Under the pieces are notes generated by a model. That model saw only the letters and a program-made list of their open reading frames with translations, made no database searches and was not told the origin of the DNA. A DNA stretch of 64,000 bases from Rebecca billardiae RCC1528 (taxonomy: Eukaryota; Haptophyta), in the NCBI GenBank assembly GCA_965240325.2, contig OZ251226.1, positions 3,348,001 through 3,412,000 of the forward strand, read 5' to 3'. The translations under genes were made by a program, and so were the position numbers. Shown piece after piece: positions 10,125-20,358 of the stretch (position 1 is its first letter; each line of letters begins with the position of its first letter).

Positions 10125-10133
10125 GGTCCGGGC
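10125..10133. repeat. shared target duplication between elements A and B
   Basis: The GGTCCGGGC 9-mer separates the two elements with no other sequence between them. It serves as the right duplication of A and the left duplication of B. Confidence 0.85.
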
Positions 10134-11208
10134 AAGGGTGGTCAGGGTCGCCGACTCCAGCGGAGGCCGGCGCCGGAGGTTCACCTCCGATTTTTTGCAG
10201 CGGCGCGGCGCGCGGGGCCGCCGCCGCTGTGGCGGGCCGCTCGGGGCGTGCACGGCGTGGGCTCGTGCGGCCGCTGCCGCGCACGCCGAGCGATCCGGCG
10301 CGGGCTCGCGGCTTGTCGATGGCCTCGCGCGCCGCAGCGCGACGCGCGCCTTGCCTAGCTTCGCCTGTCTCGCGCCTTGGCCGCCGTGCACGCGTGCGCC
10401 GCCAAACCGCAAGCTCGGCATACCTCTCAGCCGAGCGTGCACGTGCCTTGCGCGACGCGACGCGGGCATTGCCGCCAGGCGATGTAGGCGTAGTGCGAGC
10501 GCGCGCCGTGAAGCCTCAGCGCGGATCGAGAGTGTCTTCAACGTCTCGGTCAGCTGTCGACAACTGCTTTCGCATCAACCACCAATGGACATCACGGTCC
10601 TCCGTTGAACGATGGGCTATCGCGACGCTGCGACTCGTGAAGACTAGTCGAGCGTTGTAGCCAAAACGATGAACGCCACTATGACGTGTGTGTGAGCCTT
10701 GCGTGACGATGCGACGTGACGATCGCCCCGGCAAGAGAGTCAGTCGTGCAGCTTTCAGCACTGCTCAACGAACAGACGGTCCACGCGCGTACGCGGCATC
10801 ATTTCATTGTTCTCGATCCGCGCCGAGGCTTCACGGCGCGCGCTCGCACTACGCCTACATCGCCTGGCGGCGATGCCCGCGTCGCGTCGCGCAAGGCACG
10901 TGCACGCTCGGCTGAGAGGTATGCCGAGCTTGCGGTTTGGCGGCGCACGCGTGCACGGCGGCCAAGGCGCGAGACAGGCGAAGCTAGGCAAGGCGCGCGT
11001 CGCGCTGCGGCGCGCGAGGCCATCGACAAGCCGCGAGCCCGCGCCGGATCGCTCGGCGTGCGCGGCAGCGGCCGCACGAGCCCACGCCGTGCACGCCCCG
11101 AGCGGCCCGCCACAGCGGCGGCGGCCCCGCGCGCCGCGCCGCTGCAAAAAATCGGAGGTGAACCTCCGGCGCCGGCCTCCGCTGGAGTCGGCGACCCTGA
11201 CCACCCTT
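10134..11208. mobile_element. Mutator-like foldback element B
   Basis: A 1075-bp element with arms of about 398 bp (10134-10531 and 10811-11208) around a 279-bp centre. Ends read AAGGGTGGTCAGGGTCGCC and its complement. Only the terminal bases resemble element A; arms and centre are otherwise different sequence, so this is a second family or subfamily using the same target. Arm-to-arm identity is very high (for example aagcctcagcgcgg versus aagcctcggcgcgg). No transposase. Confidence 0.85.
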
Positions 11209-11217
11209 GGTCCGGGC
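11209..11217. repeat. 9-bp target duplication, copy 3
   Basis: Third copy of GGTCCGGGC, at the right edge of element B. Joining 9008 directly to this copy restores a plausible uninterrupted spacer between the two divergent genes. Confidence 0.8.
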
Positions 11218-11301
11218 CGCTTGTTCAGCGTGAAACGCTTCGCAGCGGAGAGCGGAAAGACGTCGACCTCGGAGCGCGGAGTCACGAGCGACCCGAACGG
11301 C

Positions 11302-11943
11302 ATGCCTGACGTGCGCACCCGCGCCGAGCAGCTGGCCGAGTGGAAGGCGAGTCGCAGCGTGCCCCGCGACGAGCCAAAGGTGGTCGCTCCCGCTGAAGCC
11401 GGGGCCAAACCAAAGGCCAAGCGGGAGGCGATCGCCAAGCCGGCAAATGCGAGGCGCTACGTGACGACAGGCACGGCCGCTGCAGCTGCCGCGCATGCGC
11501 AGGGCGTGTCCGCCTCATCACGGAGGGAGGAGCTCGCCAAGTGGCGCCAGGCGCGACATGGCGGGCCGAAACAGGCTCGTCCACGTCAAAGCGGCGTCGA
11601 CACTGCGGTGGACCAGAGCCTGACCTCGTGTGGCTCACCTCCGAGCGCAGACGGCGCACCCGACTCTGCTTGCCTGCGCGCTCGCGCGCAGTCCCCGGGC
11701 GAGGTCGAGCGCATCCTCGTCGGCCTGCAGCCAAGGCGGCAGCCTCTGTTTCCTCACGAAACTAATGGGTTGGCGATGAATTCGACCCCGTCGCGAGCAA
11801 AGGACCTGAACCGAGGCGGAGCTGCGGGCTCGGGCGTGACGCAGTGCGACTCGACGCAAGCCGGCACAGGCAGCGCAATCACGGCCGCGGCGTTGGAGCC
11901 TCCAACGCCGTCGCTCTTGCGATATCTTGAGCCGTCGTTCTGA
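11302..11943 (+). CDS. unrecognised basic protein with repeated EL(A)xW motif
   Basis: 213 residues from the first downstream ATG (MPDVRTRAEQLAEWKASR). The frame is open further upstream through the TSD into element B, so a 5' exon or earlier start could have been displaced by the insertions. Two copies of a short motif, TRAEQLAEWKASR and SRREELAKWRQAR, about 70 residues apart, resemble the short basic helices of microtubule-associated proteins such as the CKAP2/TPX2 kind (weak resemblance, inference only). The remainder is Ser/Ala/Pro-rich and probably disordered. It lies divergent from the PRMT-like gene. Confidence 0.5.
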   Translation: MPDVRTRAEQLAEWKASRSVPRDEPKVVAPAEAGAKPKAKREAIAKPANARRYVTTGTAAAAAAHAQGVSASSRREELAKWRQARHGGPKQARPRQSGVDTAVDQSLTSCGSPPSADGAPDSACLRARAQSPGEVERILVGLQPRRQPLFPHETNGLAMNSTPSRAKDLNRGGAAGSGVTQCDSTQAGTGSAITAAALEPPTPSLLRYLEPSF

Positions 11944-12787
11944 GCAATATCGGATGCGCTGTGACGATAAGCGTTGCGCCTGAGAGCTGCACCTCAACAC
12001 TGACTCGCTCCGACGACGACAATGCTGGACACCGGCCGTGGGAGTGGGCGCGGGGCGCCGCGGGCAACCTCGCCCAGCGCGGCCCAGCAGGCCGGACGGC
12101 CCCAGAATCCCAGATCGTCCGGTTTTTACTTTTTAGGTTCCGGTGAGCAAACCTGCAGCGCACCGGAAGTGTTGCAGGGCGCGGAGCGTTGCGCCAGCTG
12201 GACAAACGCGAAGGACCCAAGACCCAGGATCCTTGGACTTGTGGAGGGCCCTGGCGAGACCTGCACTCGGATCGGGGCCCTCTCTCGCTGTGCCGCTTTC
12301 GGCGCACGCCCGGCCGCGCGGCGGGCGACGTGTGCGCACGCCGTGCAGCTCGCGGCGCGTGCGCATTGGCTAGCTGGCACACGTCTCCCGACGCACAAGG
12401 CAAATGACCGCAGCTGGGATGCTCTTTCGCGCCGCAAGAACGCGTGCGAGGCCGGTCGCCGCGGCCGAGCGGCGTGGCCGTGCCGCCTGCACGCTGGGCG
12501 CCCATGGACGTGGCTTCGCCGCGCGCGCTGAGGCCGGCGAGCGTCGCGACCGACTTCCACGACGCGTGCGACGCGCCATCTGCCCGCTTCCTTGCCTGTG
12601 ACGCACGTCTTCTGCGGGCAGTGGCGACTCGCGCGCCCATGCGGCGGCGAAGCCGCCATCCGCCGCGCTTTGCCGTTGGACAGCGCGGAACATTTCTTTT
12701 TGAAAAGCGCCGATCTGAAAAGACCGGAAGGCGTTTGTCCAGCTGGCGCAACGCCCCTGGGAGACACGCGCTTTCACCTGATCGGCC
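11944..12787. repeat. intergenic region with a 24-bp inverted repeat pair
   Basis: 12186-12209 and 12731-12754 are perfect 24-bp inverted repeats (core GTTGCGCCAGCTGGACAAAC), enclosing about 520 bp. This is a MITE-like layout, but I see no clear target duplication. A 25-bp interrupted palindrome with pyrimidine-rich centre lies at 12119-12143. No gene is recognised; antisense frames here read into both arms and are not credible. Confidence 0.5.
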
Positions 12788-13777
12788 ATGCTGATGACGC
12801 TCGCGCGTGCGACGCTGCGGCGGGCCTCGCCGCGCGCGCTCGGCGCGGCGGTGCCACGTCGGCCGTTCAGCGGTGGTGACATTTCCCCTGCCACTGCATC
12901 CGACCGCGCCGCCGCGCTCATCGACGCGATCAAGGCGGGCGACGACGACTTTGCTGCGGACATGCTCGCCGAGCCCGCGCCGATCGACCTCGACCTGTCC
13001 GACCCGTACGGCTCGACGGCGCTGACGCTGGCCTCGCGCGGGGGCTTCCTGGAGCTCGTGCGCCACCTCCTCGCGCGCGAGCCTCCGCCGCCCATCAACG
13101 CGCAGAACGCCTTCGGCTCGACGGCGCTGATGTGCGCGGCCGCATCCGGCCATGCAGACGTGTGCACGGTGCTGCTCGCGCGCGAGGACGTGGACGTGGA
13201 CGTGCGCACGCAGTTCGGCTCGACGGCGCTGAGCAAGGCCGCCGAGGCGGGGCACGCGCAGATCGTCGAGCAGCTGCTCGCGCGCGGCGCCGACGCGAGC
13301 GTGAGCAACCGGCTCGGCCACACCGCGGCCGAGCTCGCCGCGAACCGCGGGCACTCTGAGACGGCCAGGCTGCTGGCGGGCGTCGGCGGCGCGGCGGCGG
13401 CAGGGTCGCAGCCCGACAGCGCGGACGCGCCGCCGGCGCCGCGCCCGCCCGCGCCGAGCGCGCCGCTGCCGCTCGTCAGCGCGACGGTGTGCGGGCTGCG
13501 CGCCGGCAGCACCGTGTGCAAGCTGGACAGCGCCGTGCAGGGGCCGCCCGGCACCGTGCTCGCGGCGCGCGCCGACGGGCTGCCGCACGTGCTGCCGGTC
13601 AACGAGAAAGTGCGGCTGCGCCGCGACCCGGACGCGAAGCCGCAGGGCTGGCTCATCGTCGAGGTCGTGCCCGAGGATTCGCGCGGCCGCGTGAAGCAGC
13701 GCTGCCTGCACCCGCGCCGGCCGTACGCCAAGAAGTGCATCGACTGCCCGGACAAGCGCCTCAGCACCGTGAGCTGA
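12788..13777 (+). CDS. ankyrin-repeat protein, probable mitochondrial presequence
   Basis: 329 residues. The N-terminus (1-30) is Arg/Ala-rich with no acidic residue and ends RRPFSGG, as expected of a mitochondrial targeting peptide (prediction by eye). About 75-205 carries four ankyrin repeats, each beginning with a G(S/H)TA motif (GSTALTLASRGG, GSTALMCAAASGH, GSTALSKAAEAGH, GHTAAELAANRGH). A Pro-rich linker (about 210-235) leads to a C-terminal domain of about 95 residues. This ends KKCIDCPDKRL, a possible half zinc site or thiol pair, which I do not recognise. No catalytic motif; likely an interaction scaffold. Confidence 0.8.
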   Translation: MLMTLARATLRRASPRALGAAVPRRPFSGGDISPATASDRAAALIDAIKAGDDDFAADMLAEPAPIDLDLSDPYGSTALTLASRGGFLELVRHLLAREPPPPINAQNAFGSTALMCAAASGHADVCTVLLAREDVDVDVRTQFGSTALSKAAEAGHAQIVEQLLARGADASVSNRLGHTAAELAANRGHSETARLLAGVGGAAAAGSQPDSADAPPAPRPPAPSAPLPLVSATVCGLRAGSTVCKLDSAVQGPPGTVLAARADGLPHVLPVNEKVRLRRDPDAKPQGWLIVEVVPEDSRGRVKQRCLHPRRPYAKKCIDCPDKRLSTVS

Positions 13778-14132
13778 CACTGCGGGGCCACTGCGACGGG
13801 CTGCGGCACGCGGGCTCTGACACCCGTGGGGACCGCCGCGGGGGCGGGGCCGTGGGGGTCTGCCCATGATCGCCGATCCGATGGTGACCGTCTGTGATCA
13901 GCAGACTGCCAGATCTACAGCACGCCCGTGCACTGCGGTCCCCGAGAAGACAGTGATGACCGAGACAGAAAGGTCATCAGCTCCGTGGAATTCCAACTCC
14001 GGAAGGCCGGACTCGGGAGTGCGTGCAGCGTGCACTACGTCAGTTCCAGCACGGCTTTCTGATTGGCCGATGGACAAGCTGCATGTTGATCAGCGGGCGT
14101 GAGCGGACGCACTTTGCTTGCAGCATTCGTGC
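13778..14132. other. intergenic, nothing recognised
   Basis: 355 bp between the ankyrin gene and the At4g14100-like gene, both on the plus strand. It is less GC-extreme than the genes. No repeat, RNA or conserved ORF seen. Confidence 0.5.
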
Positions 14133-14825
14133 ATGGGAGCGCAGACGGCCGCCAGGATGGTTTGGGGGGCGGGCTGCCTCGTTGCGGCCGTGCTCGCACA
14201 GGCACCGCCGACGTGGCCGCTCCGCTTCCGTGCCTCGTGCTGGCGCACGCGCGGCCCCGATAAGTCCATCGTCGAGTTCTACTACGACTTTGAGCATGGG
14301 CGCGCCGTCAACATCATCACGAGCCAGGCGCTCGATCGGCTCGGCAACGGCTCGCTGTGGGACTACGAGCGCTCCGACGGCCTCTCCTTCTACTACCAGC
14401 CAAAGACAGGGTCGTGCACGGCGAAAGAGATGGGCTTTGGGCTACTCAGCCCCGACTGGCTCTCGAAGCCCCCTGCGGCGAAGCTGGTCGGCAGGGAGCG
14501 CATCGGACTGTTTCCAGCAGACAAGTGGGCAAAGGGGACGTGGGCGGGTGCGACAGCCGCGACTGGGCTGCACGACCCCAGGGCGGCACACCAGGCGCCA
14601 TTCGTCACGTACTGGGCGGAGGCTGGGACCGGCCGCCCACTGCGCTGGGCCTTCGGCCCAGACGTGATGATCTTCGACGTGATCCACTGGGCGCCCAACG
14701 AGACGCTGAGCGAGGCGGAGTGGGCGTTGCCCGCCTTTTGCGACGAGCAGCTGCGAGGCACGAAGCCAAAGGAGCAGCAAGACGAGACGCGCGCACCTGC
14801 CCTCGCGGCGGTGGATGAACCTTGA
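14133..14825 (+). CDS. secreted At4g14100-like protein
   Basis: 230 residues from the ATG at 14133. A signal peptide is evident (about 9-26, VWGAGCLVAAVLAQAP). The mature part follows the pattern of the plant uncharacterised At4g14100-like family: FYYDFEHGRAVNII, GLSFYYQPKTGSC, a PDWL segment, and FVTYWAEAGTGRPLRWAF near the end followed by paired Cys. The conserved cysteines (TGSC, PAFC) suggest a disulfide-bonded lumenal or extracellular protein, possibly lipid-binding by analogy to LolA-like folds (inference). Biochemical function is unknown in the family. A near-native length indicates an intact gene, and no intron is needed. Confidence 0.75.
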   Translation: MGAQTAARMVWGAGCLVAAVLAQAPPTWPLRFRASCWRTRGPDKSIVEFYYDFEHGRAVNIITSQALDRLGNGSLWDYERSDGLSFYYQPKTGSCTAKEMGFGLLSPDWLSKPPAAKLVGRERIGLFPADKWAKGTWAGATAATGLHDPRAAHQAPFVTYWAEAGTGRPLRWAFGPDVMIFDVIHWAPNETLSEAEWALPAFCDEQLRGTKPKEQQDETRAPALAAVDEP

Positions 14826-15632
14826 TAATCAGGATACGCGGTGATAGCGCAGGACTGTACATACGGTCGGATCGGACTATCTCGTAAATACTTAATTGTA
14901 CTTAACGACCGCCGCATATATATCGTCAATTATTGACGAGGATGAATACGCATGCGGCAGCTGTAGCTAGCTACGACGCGCGCGCGGCGCCGCGCGCTAG
15001 TCGCTACTCTCACGACGACGTAGCAGCAGTCTAGCAGACACTGGCGGTAGGCTTTTCATGCGCCGCGATGACCGGAGTCCGGACGACTGACGATTCGCGC
15101 GGATCGATCGATACATGCTCGCTGCAAATCGGATTCGCCGAATAATTATACCCCGCCTGCATGTAATAATGTTATTATACTCATATATCGACGACGACGA
15201 CGACGATATACTAAATTGAGTAACATAATTGTTTTAGAAGCGCGCAGACTTAATCGTCTCATCATCAATAAGCTCGTCACTGTGGCAGCCGGCGTGAGAC
15301 ACTGAGACTGGCTACCGTGAGTACACTCATTCTATGATTTAACGACACAGGTAGGACGACGCTGAGTAACTACTGTCGATCATAATAGTATATATAGTAG
15401 TACGTACAATATCAATAATGAGTCGACAGTTGTTACTGAAGTCACTGGCATCGTAGTGACTGGCTCTGTCAGTGATGATGACGATGATGCTGAACTCTCG
15501 GTACCGTACCGTTGCTACGCCTGCTAGAGTGCTACGGGCTACCGCTACGGGCCTACGGCATAGCTGCTACTAAAGCTGTGAAACGTACGTATATATACTA
15601 TAAGAACCGAGCAGTGACATTGCTGCGCGCTG

Positions 15633-15689
<57 letters not shown>

Positions 15690-15925
15690 TAAAAGCAGCA
15701 GCAGTGACTCATCCTGCTGTCACACGGACTCACCGTAGTTGACGGCGACGCGATGCTATAGCGCATCAGTTACCGTACCGGCGTACGGTACGACGATGGC
15801 ATCAGCATGCGCTCAGGCCTCCCAGCACTCGGCGGCGCTGAATCGCTGTATCATTCGGGCTGCGCGCGCGTGCCGACTGTTGAGGTGGCATCGGTATGCA
15901 CCAAGCTCCAGCATCCACGAGTCGT
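14826..15925. other. AT-richer intergenic region with microsatellites
   Basis: 1.1 kb without a recognised gene. It contains a (CGA)n run near 15190, a (TA)n tract at about 15637-15682, and a 38-bp segment (15325-15362) that is identical to 47705-47742. Base composition drops sharply from the flanking genes. Confidence 0.6.
15325..15362 (+). repeat. dispersed 38-bp repeat, copy 1
   Basis: Identical to 47705-47742 (core ATGATTTAACGACACAGGTA). In the second copy it directly abuts a MITE end. Confidence 0.85.
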
Positions 15926-17980
15926 TCACCAATCGCCGCAGTGCGCCGCGCCTGCCGCGCGCTGCCGCCAGGGCCGCAGGCCGACGCAGTGCCGCTCCAT
16001 CAGCTCGCGCCAGCTGAGCACGGGGCCGTCCGGCCCGGCGCGCAGCAGCGCCGAGGGCGCGGCGCGCAGGAAGAAGGGCGCGGCGCAGCGCGGCGGCTGC
16101 CCCGCGCGCCCGCGCACCCACGGCACCCGGTGCACGGGCGCCTGCACCGCGCCGCCGCTCAGCCACGCCAGCCCCTCGCCCGCAAAGACGAGGAGCTCGC
16201 CCGCGCGCAGCGACGCCTCGGGCTGAGCGCGCGCGCCGCTGCCGGGCTCGATGAGCTCGAGCGCGGGCGCGGTGGAGCGCGGCGCGAGCGTGAGCAGCCC
16301 CATGTCCGCGTGCGCACCCGACGCGCCGCCGAGCCCGCCGTCCGCGCCGCCGCCCGCCGCGCCGCCCGCGCCGTCGGCGCGCGGCGCGTGCGCGTGCAGC
16401 AGGAAGCGCTGGACGGACGGCCCGAAGCGCACCTCCGCGGGCGCGGGGTGGAGGGCGGCGGCGCGCGCGCCGAGGAGCTCGTCGAGCGGCGGGTTGAGCG
16501 CGGCGAGACCCGCGTGGTGCAGGAGCGCGCGCAGGACCGCGCCCGCCGCGCGCTCCGTCTGCTCGTGCACGCGCGCGCACGCGTCGCACGCGCGCGGCAG
16601 GCGCTCGCCCGGCCACGAGACGGCGGGCGCGCCGCGCCGGAAGTTGAACCAGAGGCGCGCGCGGTCGGCGCCGATGCCGACGTACCGCCCGCCGTCGAAG
16701 AGGACGCGGTGCCTCGGCGCGCCCTCCGCGTGCACCGCGCGCATCGCACCGTACGCCTCCGCCAGACGCGCCTCGAACGCGCCGCCGCGCCGTGCGCCCA
16801 GGCTGACCACCGCCCAGCCGCGTGCGCGCAGCGCCGCCCACAGACCGCACAGCGCGCGCGGCGAGAGCGCGTCGAGCTCGGCGAGGGGGATGGCGGGCGG
16901 GCGGCCCGCGGGCGTGGGCGCGCGCCGCGCGAGGCCGAGGGCGCGCGCGAGCGCGGAGGCCGCCGTCGCCTCCGCCTCCGCCGCCGCCTCCGCCGCGTCC
17001 GCGCGCGCCGCGCCGCCGCCCGCTGCTGCTCGGTGCAGCAGCTCGATGCGCAGCGCGTGCGCCGGGCGGCGCGCGCGAGCGGGGCCGGCGCACGCGCACC
17101 GCCTGAAGCGGTTGAGCAGCGTGAGCTCGGCCGCGGGCATGCCGTGCTGCGCCTCGCCCTCGAGCACGAAGAGCAGCTCCGCGCCTTCGCCTTGGCCTTC
17201 GCCCCTGCGCGGGGGCAGGCCTGCCCACGCTCGCACGCGCAGGTCGTCGCGCTCGGCCGGCAGCCGCAGGAGCAGCTCGGCGCGCCCGGCGCTGGCGAGG
17301 CGGAGGACGGCCGGCATGCGCGCGGCCCAGCGCGGCCACGCGCCCTCCGCGCGCGTCTCGCAGCTCTGCGCCGCGCGTGCAAACCTCGCCTGCGCCTCCC
17401 ACGCGGCCTGGATCGCTGCCCAGCGCGGGGCGAGCTGCTTGCCCTGCTCGAGCAGGTTGGCCGCCTCGACGAGGCGGAGGTCGGCGAGGTCGCGCGGCTC
17501 GTACACGATCGGCCCGAACCGCCCGCTCAGCTCGCCGCGCTCCAAGTCCCGCGGCCGCGCGCACGCGTGGAAGAGGTGGGCCAGGTGCTCGGCGCGCGCG
17601 CCAAACGCGCGCGCGATCTGCGCGCGCCGCTCGGGGCTCGGCGCGATGGTGACGCGCGTGAAGACGTTGGTGCCGTAGACGGAGTGCAGCGCGCCCGCGA
17701 CGCACAACTCCTCCGCGCACAGCGCGCCGCGCAGCAGGTCGAACGTGCCGAGCAGGTGCTCGCCGAGCGACGCGCGCGTGCGCCTGTCGTGCAGCGTGCG
17801 GAACGCGCCCTCGGCGAGGAGGAACGCCTCGAGGTCGGCGCGCACGCCGCCGAGCTCGTCGGTGGGGGCCCGCCCGCGCGCCGCGAGCACGCGCAGGCTC
17901 GCGCGCGCGTGGCTCAGCTCGGTCGTCGCCTGGTAGTGCAGGGGCCGCCGCTTGCGAGGCGGCGAATCGCCCGCGCCCAT
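15926..17980 (-). CDS. DUF6817 plus 2OG-Fe(II) oxygenase fusion protein
   Basis: 684 residues from the ATG at 17980 (MGAGDSPPRKRR); an upstream in-frame ATG at 18067 would add 29 residues including a basic RRSANKRRRR cluster. The N-terminal region (about 25-130) has the DUF6817 pattern EHLLGTFDLLRGALCAEELCVAGALHSVYGTN. The C-terminal part has a 2-oxoglutarate/iron dioxygenase signature: GAHADMGLLTL supplies the His and Asp, APVHRVPW the distal His, and a downstream Arg in the FFLR segment could bind 2OG. This resembles the isopenicillin-N-synthase-like subgroup. The substrate is unknown. Gly/Ala-rich insertions interrupt the oxygenase before the HxD motif. The whole gene reads as one exon. 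Confidence 0.75.
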   Translation of the reverse strand: MGAGDSPPRKRRPLHYQATTELSHARASLRVLAARGRAPTDELGGVRADLEAFLLAEGAFRTLHDRRTRASLGEHLLGTFDLLRGALCAEELCVAGALHSVYGTNVFTRVTIAPSPERRAQIARAFGARAEHLAHLFHACARPRDLERGELSGRFGPIVYEPRDLADLRLVEAANLLEQGKQLAPRWAAIQAAWEAQARFARAAQSCETRAEGAWPRWAARMPAVLRLASAGRAELLLRLPAERDDLRVRAWAGLPPRRGEGQGEGAELLFVLEGEAQHGMPAAELTLLNRFRRCACAGPARARRPAHALRIELLHRAAAGGGAARADAAEAAAEAEATAASALARALGLARRAPTPAGRPPAIPLAELDALSPRALCGLWAALRARGWAVVSLGARRGGAFEARLAEAYGAMRAVHAEGAPRHRVLFDGGRYVGIGADRARLWFNFRRGAPAVSWPGERLPRACDACARVHEQTERAAGAVLRALLHHAGLAALNPPLDELLGARAAALHPAPAEVRFGPSVQRFLLHAHAPRADGAGGAAGGGADGGLGGASGAHADMGLLTLAPRSTAPALELIEPGSGARAQPEASLRAGELLVFAGEGLAWLSGGAVQAPVHRVPWVRGRAGQPPRCAAPFFLRAAPSALLRAGPDGPVLSWRELMERHCVGLRPWRQRAAGAAHCGDW

Positions 17981-18380
17981 GCTGCCGCCGCCGCCCGGCC
18001 GCCGCCGGCGCTTATTTGCGCTCCTTCGGTCGCTCCTTCCCGGAATCCCGGCGGGGCGGCGGCACACTCGAGTGCAGAAGTCCAGAACGATGGCGTTTGG
18101 CCTGGCCGGTCAGCTCGCACGCGTCCTTGCTCGCGTCGTGCAGGGACGCGGGGCAGTATGACACTGCCATGCTGAAGTAAACTGCTGCTACTATATCGCG
18201 CGCGACTGCATGTGAAGCCTTGTGACCGGTGGCAGCGTAGCAGGCGCACCGGCGGCCTCTCCGCGCCGGCGCCGTGATGACACGTCCGCTCAGGGCGCGG
18301 CACTGTCGCGGCCGCCGGGCATGCTGGGTCAGATGAGCGCGTTCCACTTGGCCCGAGCGTCTCAGCGTGCCCGCGCGCGC

Positions 18381-20316
18381 TCACTTGCCCTTGGCGCCGG
18401 CCGTGCCCGCCGTGTCGCGCTCTGCCACGATGGCGGCGAGCTCGTCCAGCCTGCGCTGCAGCCGCGCCTCTCGCGCGAAGCGCGTGTAGTGGCGCGCCTT
18501 GAGCAGCTGGCCCACCCTCGCCGCCGAGTCGTTGAACTCCTGCTCGCCCACGCGCCCTTTCGCCGCGAAGCCCGACTTGCCCGTGAGCGCCGAGCCGCCC
18601 GCCGACGAGCCGCCGCCGACGGAGGGCGCGCGCGTCGAGCCGGCGGCCGAGTAGTCCCCGTCCCTGGCGCGCGCGGAGGCGACGGTGCTCTGCCCGACCT
18701 GGCTCGCGCTGAGGGCGGCGCCGGTGATCGCCGCCGACGCGGTGGACGTCCGCTTGCCCCCGTCTGTCGCGGTGCTGCTGCGCCGCGGCTTGGGCTTGCG
18801 GCGCGCGCCCGACACCGAGCCCGCGTGCGAGCCCTTGCCAGTGCCTGTGCGCGCGCGCGTGGTGCGTGCGGCGCGCGTGGTGCGTGCGCGGTGGGCGGGC
18901 GGAGCGTGAGCGTTCGCGTTCGCGCGAGCGCGGCGCGGCGCGCGCGCGGGCGCGGCGCGCGCGCGGCTCGCGCGCGCGCGCACGCGAGGCCTGCGAGCCG
19001 TTGACGCCGACGCGCTTGACGTCGTCGAGCAGCAGCGGGTGCGGCATCGCCAGGTCGTCCCCGCGCTGCTCGTGGCTGAAGGTGCCGAGCACCTGCGGCG
19101 GTGGCAGCACGCGGCGCGCGGCGCAGCGGCAAGGCACACGGCCGCGCACGCGCGCGGGGCACGGGGCGGGGCGGCGGGGCCGGGGCGGGCGGGCGTGAGC
19201 GCGGCCGCAGCGCGTGGCGCGCGCGCGCGCGCGCGCGCGCCCTCCACACGCCCCGCCGCGCGCCCAGCGCGCGCCCAGCGCGCGCCCAGCGCGCGCAGCC
19301 ACTTTGCCCGCGCGCACCTGCCGCAGCTCGTCCGCGGTGGCGTTCTTGCCGAGCCGTGTGAGCAGCGGCGGGTAGAAGCCCACCACGCAGTTGGGCACGT
19401 CCACGAGCACGAGCTGCGCGCCCGCGGAGGCGGGGGCGTGGGCGCCGCCCGGCGCGCTCAGGGCGGACGGCTCGGCGGAGACGGCCGCCGAGCCGGCGGC
19501 GGAGGCGGCGGCGGGTGCGGCCGCGGCCGACGCGCCGCCGCCCGGCGCGTCCGCGCCGCCGCTCGGCTCGGCCTCGGCGCCGCCGTCGGCCGCGGGCGCG
19601 TCCGCGCTCGCGCGCGCAGGCGGCGCGTGCGCTCGCTCCTCGGGCACGGCGAGCAGCGTGAGGTGCTCGTCGTTGAGCAGCCGGCCCACGTGCTTCTCCG
19701 CCGCGCGGAAGCGCGTGCCCTCCGGCGGCACCACCTTGCCCACCCTCGCCCCCGCCAGGTCGAGGAAGTGCAGCGCGCCGCCGCCGTGGACGAGCAGCAG
19801 GCACACGGGCAGCGCCGCGCACATCAGCACGCGCTCGACGGCGGGCGCGGTCACGAGCGGCGGCTTGCGGAAGGCGAGCTTGCCCTGCCCGAGCTCGGGG
19901 TCGGGCCCGATGTCGTAGCACTGCACCGTCCCGCCCGCGTCCGCCGAGAGCAGGTAGCGCCCCTTGTCCAGCGACAGCCCCACCACCGGCTGCGCGCCCG
20001 CGTGCGATGCGAGCTCAAAGCGCTGCACGTACAGTGTGCTGTCGAGCAGAGCCACCGAGCCGTCGGCGTAGCCGAGCGCGAGGAGCGTGGTGGCGGGGTT
20101 GAGGGCGAGCGCGGTGATCGGCGCGGGCATTGCGCGCACCACGCGCGCCGGCCGCGCGAGCGCCTGCGGCGCGGCGAGCTCGCCGGGCGGCGGCAGCTGG
20201 TGATAGTGCACCGCCTCCGCGCCCGCGCCCCACACAAACAGCCCCGCGCACGCCAGCTGCAGCGCGCCGCCCATCTGGCGCGGCACGGGCGCGATGGTGA
20301 AGTGGACGGAGGCGCG

Positions 20317-20358
<42 letters not shown>

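Noticed and set aside
9045-10541. Pairs of identical-looking proteins read from 9001-9560 and 10135-9719, and from 10229 and 11113
   Set aside because: Explained by the inverted arms of the foldback elements; they are the same DNA read from both ends.
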